Shown here in pieces: positions 51,117 through 60,619 of a DNA stretch of 64,000 nucleotides. This DNA is from Ignavibacteria bacterium (lineage in GTDB: Bacteria > Bacteroidota > Ignavibacteria > Kapaibacteriales > UBA4661): positions 8,419 through 72,418 of the forward strand of contig JAAFIV010000018.1 in NCBI GenBank assembly GCA_013298775.1, read 5' to 3'. Within the stretch, counting starts at the first letter, position 1; each line of letters opens with the position of its first letter. A program made the translations under genes and the position numbers. Below the pieces are notes generated by a model. The model saw only the letters and a list, made by a program, of their open reading frames with translations, was not told the origin of the DNA and did not search any database.

Positions 51117-51499
51117 GTCGGGTACATCTTTGCAAAAAAACTGTCGTTCATAGTTTTCAGAATCAAGACCTCTGCACACAGAGCAGATACAAGTGCTTGC
51201 ACTTTTAGTATGCGACAAGTATGCGACAAAACCTCTGAATAGTAGGTGAAATCAGGCTTCGGTGGCACAGACATTCTTGTCTGTGTTCGTCGCTTGAATC
51301 CCGCATCAATACTCATAGACAAGAATGTCTGTGCTACTATTGAAAAAAAATGCTGTGTACTTGTGCTGAGGCTTAAATATCATCTACCTTAGATTTGATG
51401 CGGCTTTGGTCGCTCAATTGCCCTTGTGTTACGCCACATAACACCAGCATTTTCCGAAAGCCATAAGAATATTCTCTTCCGACCACACAAGAACATTCC
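51117..51499. other. Gene-free region (383 bases) holding repeat R3
   Basis: There is no supported gene; short open frames here read through repeat-family copy R3 (51229-51345). A promoter for the Hpt-REC gene at 51500 may lie in the final 140 bases but no clear element was found. Confidence 0.65.
51229..51345. repeat. Intergenic palindromic repeat family, copy R3
   Basis: It has the full form: CTCTGA start, ATCAGGCTTCGGTGGC, arm ACAGACATTCTTGTCTGTG, centre GTCGCTTGAATCCCGC, arm CATAGACAAGAATGTCTGTG and a trailing ACTATTGAAAAAAA. It closely matches copy R4 (52811). Confidence 0.9.
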
Positions 51500-52789
51500 A
51501 TGACGCACGAACAAGAATCCCAACTTAGCGATTTAATTGACCTCGTTGAACGCTTGGAGCAGCTTCTCCTTAATTTTGAGGAAATGCTCGACACGCAGGG
51601 CGACAAAACCGAGAGTGTGCATCAAATCTTTCGGATTGCCCACAATCTGAAAAGCACACTTGGGTTGGCTCAACGCGATGCTTCCTCGCAGCTTATCCAT
51701 GCGGTGGAGTCTAATTTTGACTTGGTACGCAATGGCTTTGCTGAACCAACGCAAATGCTCGTTCATAAGTCGCTTATGGCGGTTGATGCTATCCGTTTCA
51801 ATATCTTTCTCCCTGCCGAGCATCATGCAGAATTAGCGGTACTTCAGAAGGAATTGGAGCATATCCATGAAGAGGCACAACGCAATACCAGTGGGAATTC
51901 TTCAGGAGGTAAAAACTTTATTGAATTGCAATTCCCATTAACTGAGCGGCAACGCGGTTTACTGGGGGGAATGGTGCAAGAAAAATTCAATATTTACCAG
52001 ATTGAAAAAGTCATCAACCCATCACTTCTTTCTCAAAATACCTATGAGAATTTGCCCATCTATGATGATATTCGTGAGGTGGGAATTCACATCGCTACAT
52101 ACCCAGAGTACGAGAATTTACCTCGCTCTGAAGCTGAATCGGTGATGCGCATTGTGCTTGCCACGACGTTTGAATTGGATGAACTGGAAATGCACATCTT
52201 CGACCCCGTAAAGCCCGTGGATGTTGAGAAAGTAATGCAAAAACCGAGCGGCAGCCAGCAACCAAGCACCGCAAACGTCAATGTGCAGAAAAATGAGAGC
52301 AGTATCGTGAAAGCGGGTATGCAGCCAGCGAATTCCATGAGTGCAGCAGGAAGTATTCCTCAACAAAAAGATGTCCGCGCCGTTAAGAAAATGAATATCC
52401 TCATTGCGGAAGATGATTTTGTTAGCCGCACCGTCATTCACGAGATTTTATCGCCCTTTGGCGTATGCGACCTCGCCGCCGATGGACGTGAGGCACTGAT
52501 GGCGTTCGAGCAAACGCTGAACGATGGTGGCTCATACGACCTTATTTGTTTGGATATTATGATGCCGATGATGGACGGAACACAAGCATTGAAGGGCATT
52601 CGAGAGCTGGAAGATAAAAAACGCCTTCCTCTCCAGCAACGGTCAAAAATTGTGATGACCACTGCGCTGGATAGCATGGACCAAGTCTTCAAGGCTTTTC
52701 GCTTGCAATGCGATGCGTATATTACCAAGCCCATTTCGCGAGCAAAAGTTTTGAATCAACTTCGTAAATTGCATTTGCTCGAAGAGTAG
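51500..52789 (+). CDS. Hpt-middle domain-REC phosphorelay protein
   Basis: The protein has 429 residues. The N-terminus is an Hpt domain with His48 in RIAHNLKSTLGLA and a four-helix pattern. The middle (about 135-235: NFIELQFPLTERQRGLLGGMV, REVGIHIATYPEYENLPRSEAESVMRIVLATTFELDELEMHIF) is reminiscent of a CheA P2-type adaptor, but that assignment is uncertain. The C-terminal receiver has an acidic pair (IAEDDFVSR), Asp352 in LICLDIMMPMMDG and Lys in YITKPISRAKV. It lacks a kinase core, so it can only relay phosphate. Its receiver is alike to the stand-alone receiver at 55752 (FVSR, EIL-P-G, VMTTAL, KAF-QC-AY--KPI). Confidence 0.85.
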   Translation: MTHEQESQLSDLIDLVERLEQLLLNFEEMLDTQGDKTESVHQIFRIAHNLKSTLGLAQRDASSQLIHAVESNFDLVRNGFAEPTQMLVHKSLMAVDAIRFNIFLPAEHHAELAVLQKELEHIHEEAQRNTSGNSSGGKNFIELQFPLTERQRGLLGGMVQEKFNIYQIEKVINPSLLSQNTYENLPIYDDIREVGIHIATYPEYENLPRSEAESVMRIVLATTFELDELEMHIFDPVKPVDVEKVMQKPSGSQQPSTANVNVQKNESSIVKAGMQPANSMSAAGSIPQQKDVRAVKKMNILIAEDDFVSRTVIHEILSPFGVCDLAADGREALMAFEQTLNDGGSYDLICLDIMMPMMDGTQALKGIRELEDKKRLPLQQRSKIVMTTALDSMDQVFKAFRLQCDAYITKPISRAKVLNQLRKLHLLEE

Positions 52790-53138
52790 TCGTTTGCCAA
52801 ATGTACACCACAAAGGCTCTGAGAAGAGCGTAGAATCAGGCTTCAGTGGCACAGGCATTCTTGCCTGTGTATGTCGCTTGAAGCCCGCGCTAACACTCAC
52901 AGACAAGAATGTCTGTGCCACTATGAAAAAAGGTTTGTCGTGTACAGAGCTGCACCACTATTGAAGAAATTTTGTCATGTACTGAGGTCGTTTGTTCCAT
53001 ACAACGAGCATTGTACGAAAGTTCTCATTTTCAATTACCCCAAAAACTTTAGCAAGAATCTGATTCGCACGACATCACGCTACCGACGACTATTCACGCT
53101 TCTTTTGAATTTATTCTGACTCATCACCTAGACCATTT
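52790..53138. other. Gene-free region (349 bases) holding repeat R4
   Basis: It carries repeat R4 at 52811-52930. The short frame at 52871 reads across the repeat and has no family features. Beyond 52930 the sequence is AT-rich with a second GTGTAC-CTG motif like the trailing part of R4; nothing else is visible. Confidence 0.65.
52811..52930. repeat. Intergenic palindromic repeat family, copy R4
   Basis: It includes GGCTCTGA, AATCAGGCTTCAGTGGC, arm ACAGGCATTCTTGCCTGTG, centre GTCGCTTGAAGCCCGC, arm CACAGACAAGAATGTCTGTG and ACTATGAAAAAA. Compensating changes in the first arm (GGC/GCC) keep it palindromic, which argues that pairing matters. Confidence 0.9.
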
Positions 53139-55637
53139 ATGAGCCAAGCAGCCCAGCAAATACCAGCATTGGAAAAATTACCCGTTGTCATTCTTTACGT
53201 AGAAGACGACCCCGCAATTCGCTTACTAACCAAGATGTTGCTTGAGAAGCGTGTTGAAAAAGTTGTTTTGGCGCAAGATGGTCAAGAGGGACTTGCAATG
53301 TTTGAAAAACATCAGCCCGACGTGGTTGTCGCCGATGTTGCCATGCCGATTATGGATGGTATGGAGATGTCGCGCCGTATTCGCATGCAAAATAGCCGCA
53401 TTCCAATAATTCTTACCACCGCATACGACCGCACAGATTTCCTTCTGAACGCTATTGAAATTGGCATTGACCAATACATCATTAAGCCCGTAAAGCAAGA
53501 GAAACTCTACGTTGCGATTGAACGTGCCGTCAATACCTTGCTTGTTGAAAAGCAGCTTGCAGAGCAGCGAAAAGTTGTGCAAGAAACAAAAGAGCAATTA
53601 GAAGCGGTGTTGAATTCTGTTCCAGGTACAATTTCGTGGATTGGTAAGGATTTGAAATATCTTGGGGTGAATAATCACATCGAAAGCGTAACCGGCTTGC
53701 CAGCAAGTGAATATCCCGGCAAAGAGGTCGGTTTTATCGGGCAGCCACAAACATTGAGATTTAAGGAACTCATCCGCCAATTCTTTGAAAGCTCTAGTGA
53801 TATAACAGAATTTGAAATTGAAATCAATACTCCAGTGGGCTTGAAAACCTACTTTGTCATTGGGAGAAAGTACCACAATGGAGAAGCGGCGGTCTTTGCC
53901 AGCATTGATATTACTGAGCGCAAAGAAGCTGAAAAGGCAATGCAAAGCATCAATGAAGAATTAGAGCGGCGTGTCGCAGAGCGTACCATTGAGATTGTTC
54001 GTGCAAAAGAAGTAGCTGAGGCTGCTAACGAGGCTAAAAGTACCTTTTTGGCGAACATGAGCCACGAGCTACGCACTCCTTTGAATGGTATTATTGGTAT
54101 GAGTAGTTTGCTCACAAGCGGAGAAAATTTAACAACGAAACAGCATGAGTATCTACGAATGGTACGGGTTTCGGCGGATTCGCTCCTGTACATCATCAAT
54201 GATATTTTGGATATTTCCAAAATCGAAGCACAGAAATTGGAGTTTGAAAACATTCCTATTGATGTGAAAACGCTCATCGTGGATGTTTGTGAGATTTTCC
54301 GCGCTCAGGCACAAAGTAAGGGTTTGGAATTGCAAGTACATGTTGATGAATCTATTCCCGCACGCATGATTGGCGATGCTATTCGTTACAAGCAAATTTT
54401 GAATAATTTTATTGCAAACGCAATGAAATTTACCGACAGAGGTATCGTGAAAGTTTCGGCAACACTCGTGGAAACACAAGAAAATTACGCCCTTGTCGAG
54501 TGTGTGGTTAAGGATTCTGGTATTGGAATTGCACAAGACAAGATGGATAAGCTCTTCAAGAGTTTTAGTCAAATAGACCCTTCTTTTACTCGTAAATATG
54601 GTGGAACAGGCTTAGGACTTGCCATCGCAAAACAGCTCGCAGAGATGATGGGTGGCGGAGTTTGGTGTAAAAGTGAAGAAGGTTTGGGTTCTACCTTTGG
54701 CTTTACTGTTCGATTGCCAATTGCTAATCAACAAGATGAGTCGCAAAGCGCGACGTTTGTGCGTACTTCCACGGGCAGTGCGCCCAAAGCAACATCCACC
54801 GGAAGGCAGCTTCGGGTCTTGGTTGCAGAAGACAGCCCTATCAATCAAGCTGTACTTCGCGAAACATTGGGCATTAACAATTGGGAACTGCACATTGTTG
54901 GAAATGGGCAGGAGGCATTGGATGAATTAGAACGACAAAATTTTGATTTTGATATTATTCTGATGGATGTGCAAATGCCCGAAATGGACGGTTTGACGGC
55001 GACCGCAGCCATTCGAGCGCACGAAAAAATTACGAGAAGGCACGTACCAATTATCGGCATTACCGCTCACGCAACCGCTCAAGATGCCGAGATGTGCCGC
55101 CGCGCAGGTATGGATGATGTTGTTACGAAACCCTTAGATTTTGGCAAGCTCTACGATGCAATCTGGCGATTACTTCAATCAAAAAATGCCACATCGGATG
55201 CTGCTGCGCCACAATCAACCAATGCTGCCGAGAGCAAGGAATCCTCTTCGTTCAATGAAGAGCCAGCACTGCCAATGTGGACAGGTACGCCACCTGCCGA
55301 TATTTCACGCCTTTTGCAAGCAGTGAATGGTAAAAAAGATGTTGTTGAAAAACTCATTACATACTTCTTACAAAATTATCCTACGGACGTAACAGCGATT
55401 GAACATGCTGTAAATGAAAACAAAGCTGCGGAGCTGCATTCCTGCGCTCATAAGCTAAAATCAGCCGTTGGCAATTTTGGTGCAGAACGTTGTTTGGATT
55501 TATGCGCTCAGTTGGAGAAAATTGGTAAAAATGGTATGTTGCATGAAGCACCATCGTTATTTACGATGCTCAAAGAAGAAATTGCTCATTTGGATTCTTT
55601 CTTTCGCTCTGGCGCGTGGAAGCAGTTTATTTCGTAA
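53139..55637 (+). CDS. Hybrid histidine kinase: REC-PAS-HisKA-HATPase-REC-Hpt
   Basis: The protein has 832 residues and no membrane helix. Domain order: receiver 1 (Asp66 in [13 protein letters not shown]), a linking helix, PAS (about 148-270, ending [11 protein letters not shown]), a coiled coil, HisKA with His309 in [11 protein letters not shown], HATPase ([38 protein letters not shown]), receiver 2 (Asp610 in [12 protein letters not shown]) and Hpt with His771 in [12 protein letters not shown]. An N-terminal receiver lets another kinase, possibly CheA, control it, and the Hpt can pass phosphate to the receiver gene at 55752 or to the Hpt-REC protein. Confidence 0.95.
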   Translation: MSQAAQQIPALEKLPVVILYVEDDPAIRLLTKMLLEKRVEKVVLAQDGQEGLAMFEKHQPDVVVADVAMPIMDGMEMSRRIRMQNSRIPIILTTAYDRTDFLLNAIEIGIDQYIIKPVKQEKLYVAIERAVNTLLVEKQLAEQRKVVQETKEQLEAVLNSVPGTISWIGKDLKYLGVNNHIESVTGLPASEYPGKEVGFIGQPQTLRFKELIRQFFESSSDITEFEIEINTPVGLKTYFVIGRKYHNGEAAVFASIDITERKEAEKAMQSINEELERRVAERTIEIVRAKEVAEAANEAKSTFLANMSHELRTPLNGIIGMSSLLTSGENLTTKQHEYLRMVRVSADSLLYIINDILDISKIEAQKLEFENIPIDVKTLIVDVCEIFRAQAQSKGLELQVHVDESIPARMIGDAIRYKQILNNFIANAMKFTDRGIVKVSATLVETQENYALVECVVKDSGIGIAQDKMDKLFKSFSQIDPSFTRKYGGTGLGLAIAKQLAEMMGGGVWCKSEEGLGSTFGFTVRLPIANQQDESQSATFVRTSTGSAPKATSTGRQLRVLVAEDSPINQAVLRETLGINNWELHIVGNGQEALDELERQNFDFDIILMDVQMPEMDGLTATAAIRAHEKITRRHVPIIGITAHATAQDAEMCRRAGMDDVVTKPLDFGKLYDAIWRLLQSKNATSDAAAPQSTNAAESKESSSFNEEPALPMWTGTPPADISRLLQAVNGKKDVVEKLITYFLQNYPTDVTAIEHAVNENKAAELHSCAHKLKSAVGNFGAERCLDLCAQLEKIGKNGMLHEAPSLFTMLKEEIAHLDSFFRSGAWKQFIS

Positions 55638-55682
55638 ACATGAAGAAAATAAAAACCCGTACTAAAAGAACGTGTACTATTT

Positions 55683-55729
55683 GATAAACAAAACATTCGA
55701 TAAACAAAACATTCGATAAACAAAAATTT
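55683..55729 (+). repeat. 16-bp tandem repeat upstream of the stand-alone receiver gene
   Basis: GATAAACAAAACATTC occurs at 55683-55698 and 55699-55714, followed by a partial third copy from 55715. It lies in the 114-base gap between the hybrid kinase and the receiver at 55752, where copy-number change could move or weaken a promoter. Confidence 0.85.
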
Positions 55730-55751
55730 AGAAGAATTTTAAGGATAATAT

Positions 55752-56147
55752 ATGAAAATGCTTGTAATGGAAGATGAGTTTGTAAGCCGTAGCGTCATGA
55801 CGGAAATTCTTGCGCCATACGGTGAAGTAGTTGCAGCTGAAAATGGTCGCGAGGCTTTGGAAAAATTTCAAACCGCGTTACAAAGCCCAAATAAGTTTGA
55901 TGTGGTCTTCTTGGATATTATGGTGCCAGAGATGACGGGGCAAGATGTCTTAAAAAACATCCGCGAAATGGAGCAGCAACATGGCGTTTTTGCACTCGCT
56001 GGCGCGAAAGTAGTCATGACAACAGCTCTCGGCGATTTTGCCAACGTAAAGGCTGCCTTTAAGCACCAATGCGAAGCCTATTTGATAAAGCCCATTGACC
56101 GCGAAAAAGTGATTAGTACCTTGCAAGGTTTGGGCATGATTTCGTAA
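55752..56147 (+). CDS. Stand-alone response regulator receiver
   Basis: The protein has 131 residues: acidic pair in LVMEDEFVSRS (Glu7-Asp8), phosphorylated Asp in VVFLDIMVPEMTG, Thr in VVMTTALGD and Lys in YLIKPIDREKV. No output domain. It is closely related to the C-terminal receiver of the Hpt-REC protein, especially in EILAPYGEVVAAENGREAL, and is probably its copy or its partner in the relay. A tandem repeat lies just upstream. Confidence 0.92.
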   Translation: MKMLVMEDEFVSRSVMTEILAPYGEVVAAENGREALEKFQTALQSPNKFDVVFLDIMVPEMTGQDVLKNIREMEQQHGVFALAGAKVVMTTALGDFANVKAAFKHQCEAYLIKPIDREKVISTLQGLGMIS

Positions 56148-56260
56148 CATGGATGCTCGCTTGTTGTTGTAGAAATAATACGCGGCTACTGCTCGGTATG
56201 GCAACAACAATATCATTTTGAGCTGTTTTCTTTGTTTGAACATTGCAAAAAAAATCTGGT

Positions 56261-56297
56261 AAAAGCACACGGGACGCTTGTTCACCGTGTGCTTTTT
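56261..56297 (+). terminator. Rho-independent terminator after the signalling cluster
   Basis: AAAAGCACACGG (56261-56272) pairs with CCGTGTGCTTTT (56284-56295), perfect over 12 bases with a T-tract. It lies within the open upstream extension of the next gene and supports its start at 56387. Confidence 0.9.
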
Positions 56298-56386
56298 GCG
56301 TATTATTGGAATCCCATCACTGTAAGTGTCTTCATGTATTGATGTGTATTTGTAAGGGCAATTCCTTTCACTTTTTTTATTTCATT

Positions 56387-58843
56387 ATGAGTTCTTCTTT
56401 TCGTTATCGAGCGGCATATTTCCTTGTTTTGGTGATGTGTAGTGCTGCTGCACTCAGCGTTTGTGCGCAAAATTCTTCGCAGAATGCTTCTCGTTTGCCA
56501 TTCAAAGTTGGCTTGGAAGTATTGCAAGCGCAAGATTTCGCGCCATTTCGAGGCAAAAAAGTGGGGCTGATTGTCAATCACTCAGCTGTTACCCGAAATG
56601 GCGACCATGCGGTTGATATTTTTCACAAACAAGGCTTGGTAACAAAGCTCTTTGCACCGGAGCATGGCATTCGCGGCACAAAAGATGAGTTGTTGAACAA
56701 AAATGAAACCGATTCCGCAACAGGTTTGCCGATTTATTCCTTGTATCAGGAAAAGAAAAAAGAGCCTTCGCAAGAGGAATTGCAAGGCGTAGATGCCTTA
56801 GTATTTGATATTCAGGAAATAGGAGTACGATATTATACCTACGCAACGACGATGGCGTATTGCATGAAAGCTGCCGCACAAGCAGGAATACCGTTTTTCG
56901 TGCTTGACCGCCCAAATATGGCGGCTCCCCTCGGTGTGTACGGTCCGATTCTGGAAAAAGAGTTCCAAGGCGGATTTGCGAGCTATTACCCGATTCCGAT
57001 TGCGCACGGAATGACGATGGGCGAACTTGCTCAATTCTACAACACCGAGTTTGGTATCAATGCGAAACTCACCGTGATTCCGATGCAAGGCTATCAACCC
57101 GATAAATTTTACGACGAGCAAGAACCAGCCTTCCCTTGGCGCAATCCCAGCCCGAACATTCGCTCAATGGATGCCGTGATTGGCTATCATGTGCTGGGTT
57201 CGCTGGAAGATATTACGTGGAGCGTCGGACGCGGTACGGATTCGCCCTTCACGACGTATGGAGTGAGTATTCCAGGAATAAGTTTTATGAACGGTTTGCA
57301 ATGGGGACAACGCATTGATGCAAAAAAGCTGCCCGGACTAGAGTTTACCGCAATGGTGTTTAATCCCAGCAGTTCAAAATTAGCGGGGAAGCAATGTTAC
57401 GGTTTTGCTCTTAAAGTTGTCAATCGCCGAGCAATCAAACCCTTTCTCACGACATTGACCGTTGCGCGAGAACTGCACATGGTGTTACCTGATACTTCGC
57501 GCAGCAAAGAACTGGACAGAGCAGGGCGCAGCCTTGGTTCGCGTAAGGTTATTGCGATGATAAAAGCGGGAAAAACGCCTGAAGATATTGAGAAATCCTT
57601 GCAGACAGAGGTAAAAGAGTTTGAGAAAAAGCGTCTAAAATACTTGATATATACGAAAGAATTTTTGCAAAAACAGGCAGATGAAGCGAAGAAACGAGGC
57701 GCAGTAGAGAATTCAAGTGATAAAAATAACCTCCAAAATGCAGTCAATAATGGTGCAAATCAAGACCTAGATTTTGAAAGCACACGAAAGGTGATTTTGC
57801 GCTCAATCCATGATTCTGCCTTTCCTTCAGCGTGTCTAGGCGTGATTTGGAAAGGGAAAATCGTTACACAAGAGGCATTTGGGACAATGACATATTCATC
57901 AAACTCTCTCAAAACAACGACCGAATCTGTCTATGATATGGCTTCACTCACAAAGGTACTTGCCACAACGACGTGTTTTATGAAGTTGTACGACGAAGGG
58001 AAAATCAAGCTGGAGGATAGTGTAACGAAGTACATTCCAGAGTTTGCTGCGAATGGAAAACAGAATGTGAGGATTGCTAACCTTTTGCTACACAATTCTG
58101 GTCTCGCTGCATTTCGTCCCTACGACCAGCAAGTACAAGGCGCGGACGCAGCAATGCAAGCCCTGTACAATGAAAAGCTCGTGTACAAAACAGGCGATTC
58201 GATGATTTACAGCGATTTAGGTTTTATCACGCTGGGCGAGATTGTTCGGCGGATTACGGGAAAAACGTTGGATGCGTATTTTGCAGAAAATGTTGCACGT
58301 CCGCTTGGACTTGCTTCGATGGGCTTCAATCCCAAAGGCGAGATACTTTCGCGCTGCGTCCCTACTGAAGACGATAAACTCTGGAAGCAAGCATTTACGC
58401 GCCCTTTGGTGCATGACCCCCGTTCTGCCTTGCTTGGCGGTGTAGCTGGTCATGCGGGATTATTCGGCAGTGTGGGCGATGTTAGCCAACTTTTAAAAGC
58501 AATCTATTTCCCTGATAATTTCCCTGAAAGCGGCAAAGCACCGTTCATTCGCCCCGAAACGGTAAAACTTTTTACCACGAAACAAGGAAAACTTAGTACA
58601 CGAGCAATCGGTTGGGACACAAAAGGTGAAGGAAAAAGTTCGTGTGGAGAAGGCTTTGCTGCTGTTTCTTTTGGGCATACTGGATACACGGGAACAAGCG
58701 TGTGGTGCGACCCTACGAAAGAACTCTGCGTTGTTTTTCTTACCAATCGTGTGCATCCTACTTCGGAAAACATCAAGATTCGTGCGGTGCGTCCGGCGGT
58801 GCATGATGCTGTGTTGCGGGATATTGCAAATGCAGTAAAATAA
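56387..58843 (+). CDS. NamZ-type exo-beta-N-acetylmuramidase (DUF1343) fused to a serine beta-lactamase-like domain
   Basis: The protein has 818 residues from ATG 56387, with a signal peptide (AAYFLVLVMCSAAALSVCAQ). Residues about 35-420 match NamZ/DUF1343: GKKVGLIVNHSAVTRNGDHAVDIF, APEHGIRGTKDE, GLPIYSLYQEKKKP-like, DALVFDIQEIGVRYYTYATTM, FVLDRPNM, FPWRNPSPNIRSMDAVIGYHVLGSLEDITWSVGRGTDSPF. After a charged linker, a class C beta-lactamase/serine hydrolase domain has Ser520-x-x-Lys523 in MASLTKVLAT, YSD in MIYSDLGFITLG and FGHTGYTGT near the end. NamZ removes MurNAc from the end of peptidoglycan fragments. Fusion to the second domain suggests peptide trimming, but that part is inference. The acyltransferase gene follows 26 bases later. 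Confidence 0.88.
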   Translation: MSSSFRYRAAYFLVLVMCSAAALSVCAQNSSQNASRLPFKVGLEVLQAQDFAPFRGKKVGLIVNHSAVTRNGDHAVDIFHKQGLVTKLFAPEHGIRGTKDELLNKNETDSATGLPIYSLYQEKKKEPSQEELQGVDALVFDIQEIGVRYYTYATTMAYCMKAAAQAGIPFFVLDRPNMAAPLGVYGPILEKEFQGGFASYYPIPIAHGMTMGELAQFYNTEFGINAKLTVIPMQGYQPDKFYDEQEPAFPWRNPSPNIRSMDAVIGYHVLGSLEDITWSVGRGTDSPFTTYGVSIPGISFMNGLQWGQRIDAKKLPGLEFTAMVFNPSSSKLAGKQCYGFALKVVNRRAIKPFLTTLTVARELHMVLPDTSRSKELDRAGRSLGSRKVIAMIKAGKTPEDIEKSLQTEVKEFEKKRLKYLIYTKEFLQKQADEAKKRGAVENSSDKNNLQNAVNNGANQDLDFESTRKVILRSIHDSAFPSACLGVIWKGKIVTQEAFGTMTYSSNSLKTTTESVYDMASLTKVLATTTCFMKLYDEGKIKLEDSVTKYIPEFAANGKQNVRIANLLLHNSGLAAFRPYDQQVQGADAAMQALYNEKLVYKTGDSMIYSDLGFITLGEIVRRITGKTLDAYFAENVARPLGLASMGFNPKGEILSRCVPTEDDKLWKQAFTRPLVHDPRSALLGGVAGHAGLFGSVGDVSQLLKAIYFPDNFPESGKAPFIRPETVKLFTTKQGKLSTRAIGWDTKGEGKSSCGEGFAAVSFGHTGYTGTSVWCDPTKELCVVFLTNRVHPTSENIKIRAVRPAVHDAVLRDIANAVK

Positions 58844-58869
58844 TTGACTTACAACCTCATCTTGAATTT

Positions 58870-59985
58870 ATGAAAACAGAGCGTTTAGCTTCATTGGATG
58901 CCTTTCGCGGATTTACGGTCGCGGGAATGATTCTGGTAAATAATCCAGGTTCATGGACGCAAGCCTACCCGCAACTTCTTCACGCACATTGGAACGGTTG
59001 GACTCCTACCGATTGGATTTTCCCGTTTTTTATCTACATCGGCGGTGTTTCCATGACGTACTCAATGGCTCACCGTGTGGCGCGTGGCGATAGCAAAACA
59101 GATTTGTTCATGCAGGTAGTGAAACGGGCTGCAATTATTTTTCTGTTAGGATTCCTACTGAATTTGATTCCTAAGTTCAATTTTGCGACGGTTAGGATTC
59201 CTGGCGTTCTTCAGCGCATTGCTATTTGCTACGCGCTTTCGGCACTGATTATGCTCAATTTCTCCGCGCGAGCGCAAGCAGTCTGGACGGTGGGTTTGCT
59301 CATTTTCTATAATGCCATTATGTACCTCGTTCCCGTGCCGAATCTTGGTGCAGGCTTCATGGAACCCGCAAAAAACCTTGCTGCATACGTGGATTCGATA
59401 TTTCTGACAGGACATATGTGGGTGCAATCCAAAACATGGGACCCCGAAGGTATTTTAAGCACCATTCCCGCTATTGCTACTGCGCTCTTTGGCTCGCTCA
59501 CGGGATATTTGCTCAAGACTGAAAAATCACGCGAAGAAAAAGCAGCGTGGATGCTCTTTGCAGGCTTTGCGTGTTTGCTCGTCGGCGGAGCGTGGGATTG
59601 GGGAATGCCAATCAACAAAAGCCTCTGGACAAGCTCGTATTCGGTGTTCATGGCAGGGTGGGGCTTGCTTTTTCTCGGTGCGTTTTACTGGATGATGGAC
59701 GTACAAGGCTGGCAACGCTGGGCGAAATTTTTCACCATTTATGGCATGAACGCGCTTGCAACCTACGTTTTGTCTATTTTGCTGATGAAATTGCTGCTTT
59801 TCTGGACAGTTACACAGCCAGACGGAAAAGAATTGGCAATGAAAAGCGTGATTTACAATGTGGCATTTTACCCGTTTTTTGCAAGCACGTATAATTCTTC
59901 GCTTGCCTTTGCCATCGCTTACAACCTGCTTATTTTCGGGGTTGCTTGGGTATTGTACAAGAGAAAAATCTTTATTAAAATCTGA
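58870..59985 (+). CDS. Multi-pass membrane acyltransferase, HGSNAT/NagX-like
   Basis: The protein has 371 residues and about ten helices. The start RLASLDAFRGFTVAGMILVNNPGSW and the loop HAHWNGWTPTDWIFPFFIYIGGVSMTYSM are the mark of the heparan-alpha-glucosaminide N-acetyltransferase/NagX family (COG4299, DUF5009). Later helices include GVLQRIAICYALSALIML and FTIYGMNALATYVLSILLMK. The mammalian relative acetylates terminal glucosamine using acetyl-CoA; bacterial ones are often beside amino-sugar genes. It starts 26 bases after the NamZ fusion and is probably in the same operon. Confidence 0.9.
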   Translation: MKTERLASLDAFRGFTVAGMILVNNPGSWTQAYPQLLHAHWNGWTPTDWIFPFFIYIGGVSMTYSMAHRVARGDSKTDLFMQVVKRAAIIFLLGFLLNLIPKFNFATVRIPGVLQRIAICYALSALIMLNFSARAQAVWTVGLLIFYNAIMYLVPVPNLGAGFMEPAKNLAAYVDSIFLTGHMWVQSKTWDPEGILSTIPAIATALFGSLTGYLLKTEKSREEKAAWMLFAGFACLLVGGAWDWGMPINKSLWTSSYSVFMAGWGLLFLGAFYWMMDVQGWQRWAKFFTIYGMNALATYVLSILLMKLLLFWTVTQPDGKELAMKSVIYNVAFYPFFASTYNSSLAFAIAYNLLIFGVAWVLYKRKIFIKI

Positions 59986-60043
59986 AGATACATCAAAATT
60001 CCAACATCATTTTTTACAACAAAATATTCAGGGAGATAGTATT

Positions 60044-60607
60044 ATGAAGTCCACTTTACGTTGTTTTGCTTTGTTTTGCGCAGGTGTCCTGCTCCAAAAC
60101 ATCAATGTTTTTGCACAAAAGCATCATGCTCAGGTTGCTGATAAAGCACACGCACTGCACGTAGCGGCGCATAGCAAGGCGCACACGAAGGTTTCGCCGT
60201 GTGTGCAAGAGGGCGCAGCAGGAGATTTTGCGCAAAATATCATTTCTGACAAAGTACCATGCCCTGGAAATAGCATGGGAGTTGATGCCGAGCCGCATAT
60301 TGACCCAAAAGTGTTGATGAGCAAAATTGCCTATCCAAGCACCATTAAAACAAAGAAAAAAGAAGCATGGGTTTCTATGATGGTGCTGATTGACGATAAG
60401 GGCAAGTACGACAAACACACGCTTGAGTGCATCAAAGCCTTCGACCCCAAGAAAAACAAATGGGATATGGAATTATCGGTTGATGAAATCGAAGCCTTAG
60501 AGCAATCCGCGATTGCTGCGTTGCAAAATGTAACCTTCGTTCCGGCGCAAAAGCAAGGTAAATCCTTGTCGTGCTGGACGCTTATTCCAATTCATTACGA
60601 ACATTAA
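60044..60607 (+). CDS. Exported TonB-C-terminal-domain-like protein
   Basis: The protein has 187 residues from ATG 60044, with GGGAGA about 8 bases upstream and a signal peptide (LRCFALFCAGVLLQNINVFAQ). A His/Ala/Lys-rich stretch precedes the domain with DPKVLMSKIAYPSTIKTKKKEAWVSMMVLIDDKG and AIAALQNVTFVPAQKQGKSLSCWTLIPIHYEH, the end of which fits the TonB C-terminal pattern (A-x-A-L...F-x-P-A...G-x-x-v). There is no membrane anchor like that of true TonB, so this is a periplasmic variant. The function is unknown. Confidence 0.7.
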   Translation: MKSTLRCFALFCAGVLLQNINVFAQKHHAQVADKAHALHVAAHSKAHTKVSPCVQEGAAGDFAQNIISDKVPCPGNSMGVDAEPHIDPKVLMSKIAYPSTIKTKKKEAWVSMMVLIDDKGKYDKHTLECIKAFDPKKNKWDMELSVDEIEALEQSAIAALQNVTFVPAQKQGKSLSCWTLIPIHYEH

Positions 60608-60619
60608 CACCATCGACAA

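Noticed and set aside
52643-52921. Recurring short protein beginning MAQTFLSVS-GAGFKR (also at the MarR-GNAT upstream extension)
   Set aside because: The likeness comes from translating the palindromic repeat family R1-R4 in one frame, not from a conserved gene; the frame is not kept in R2.
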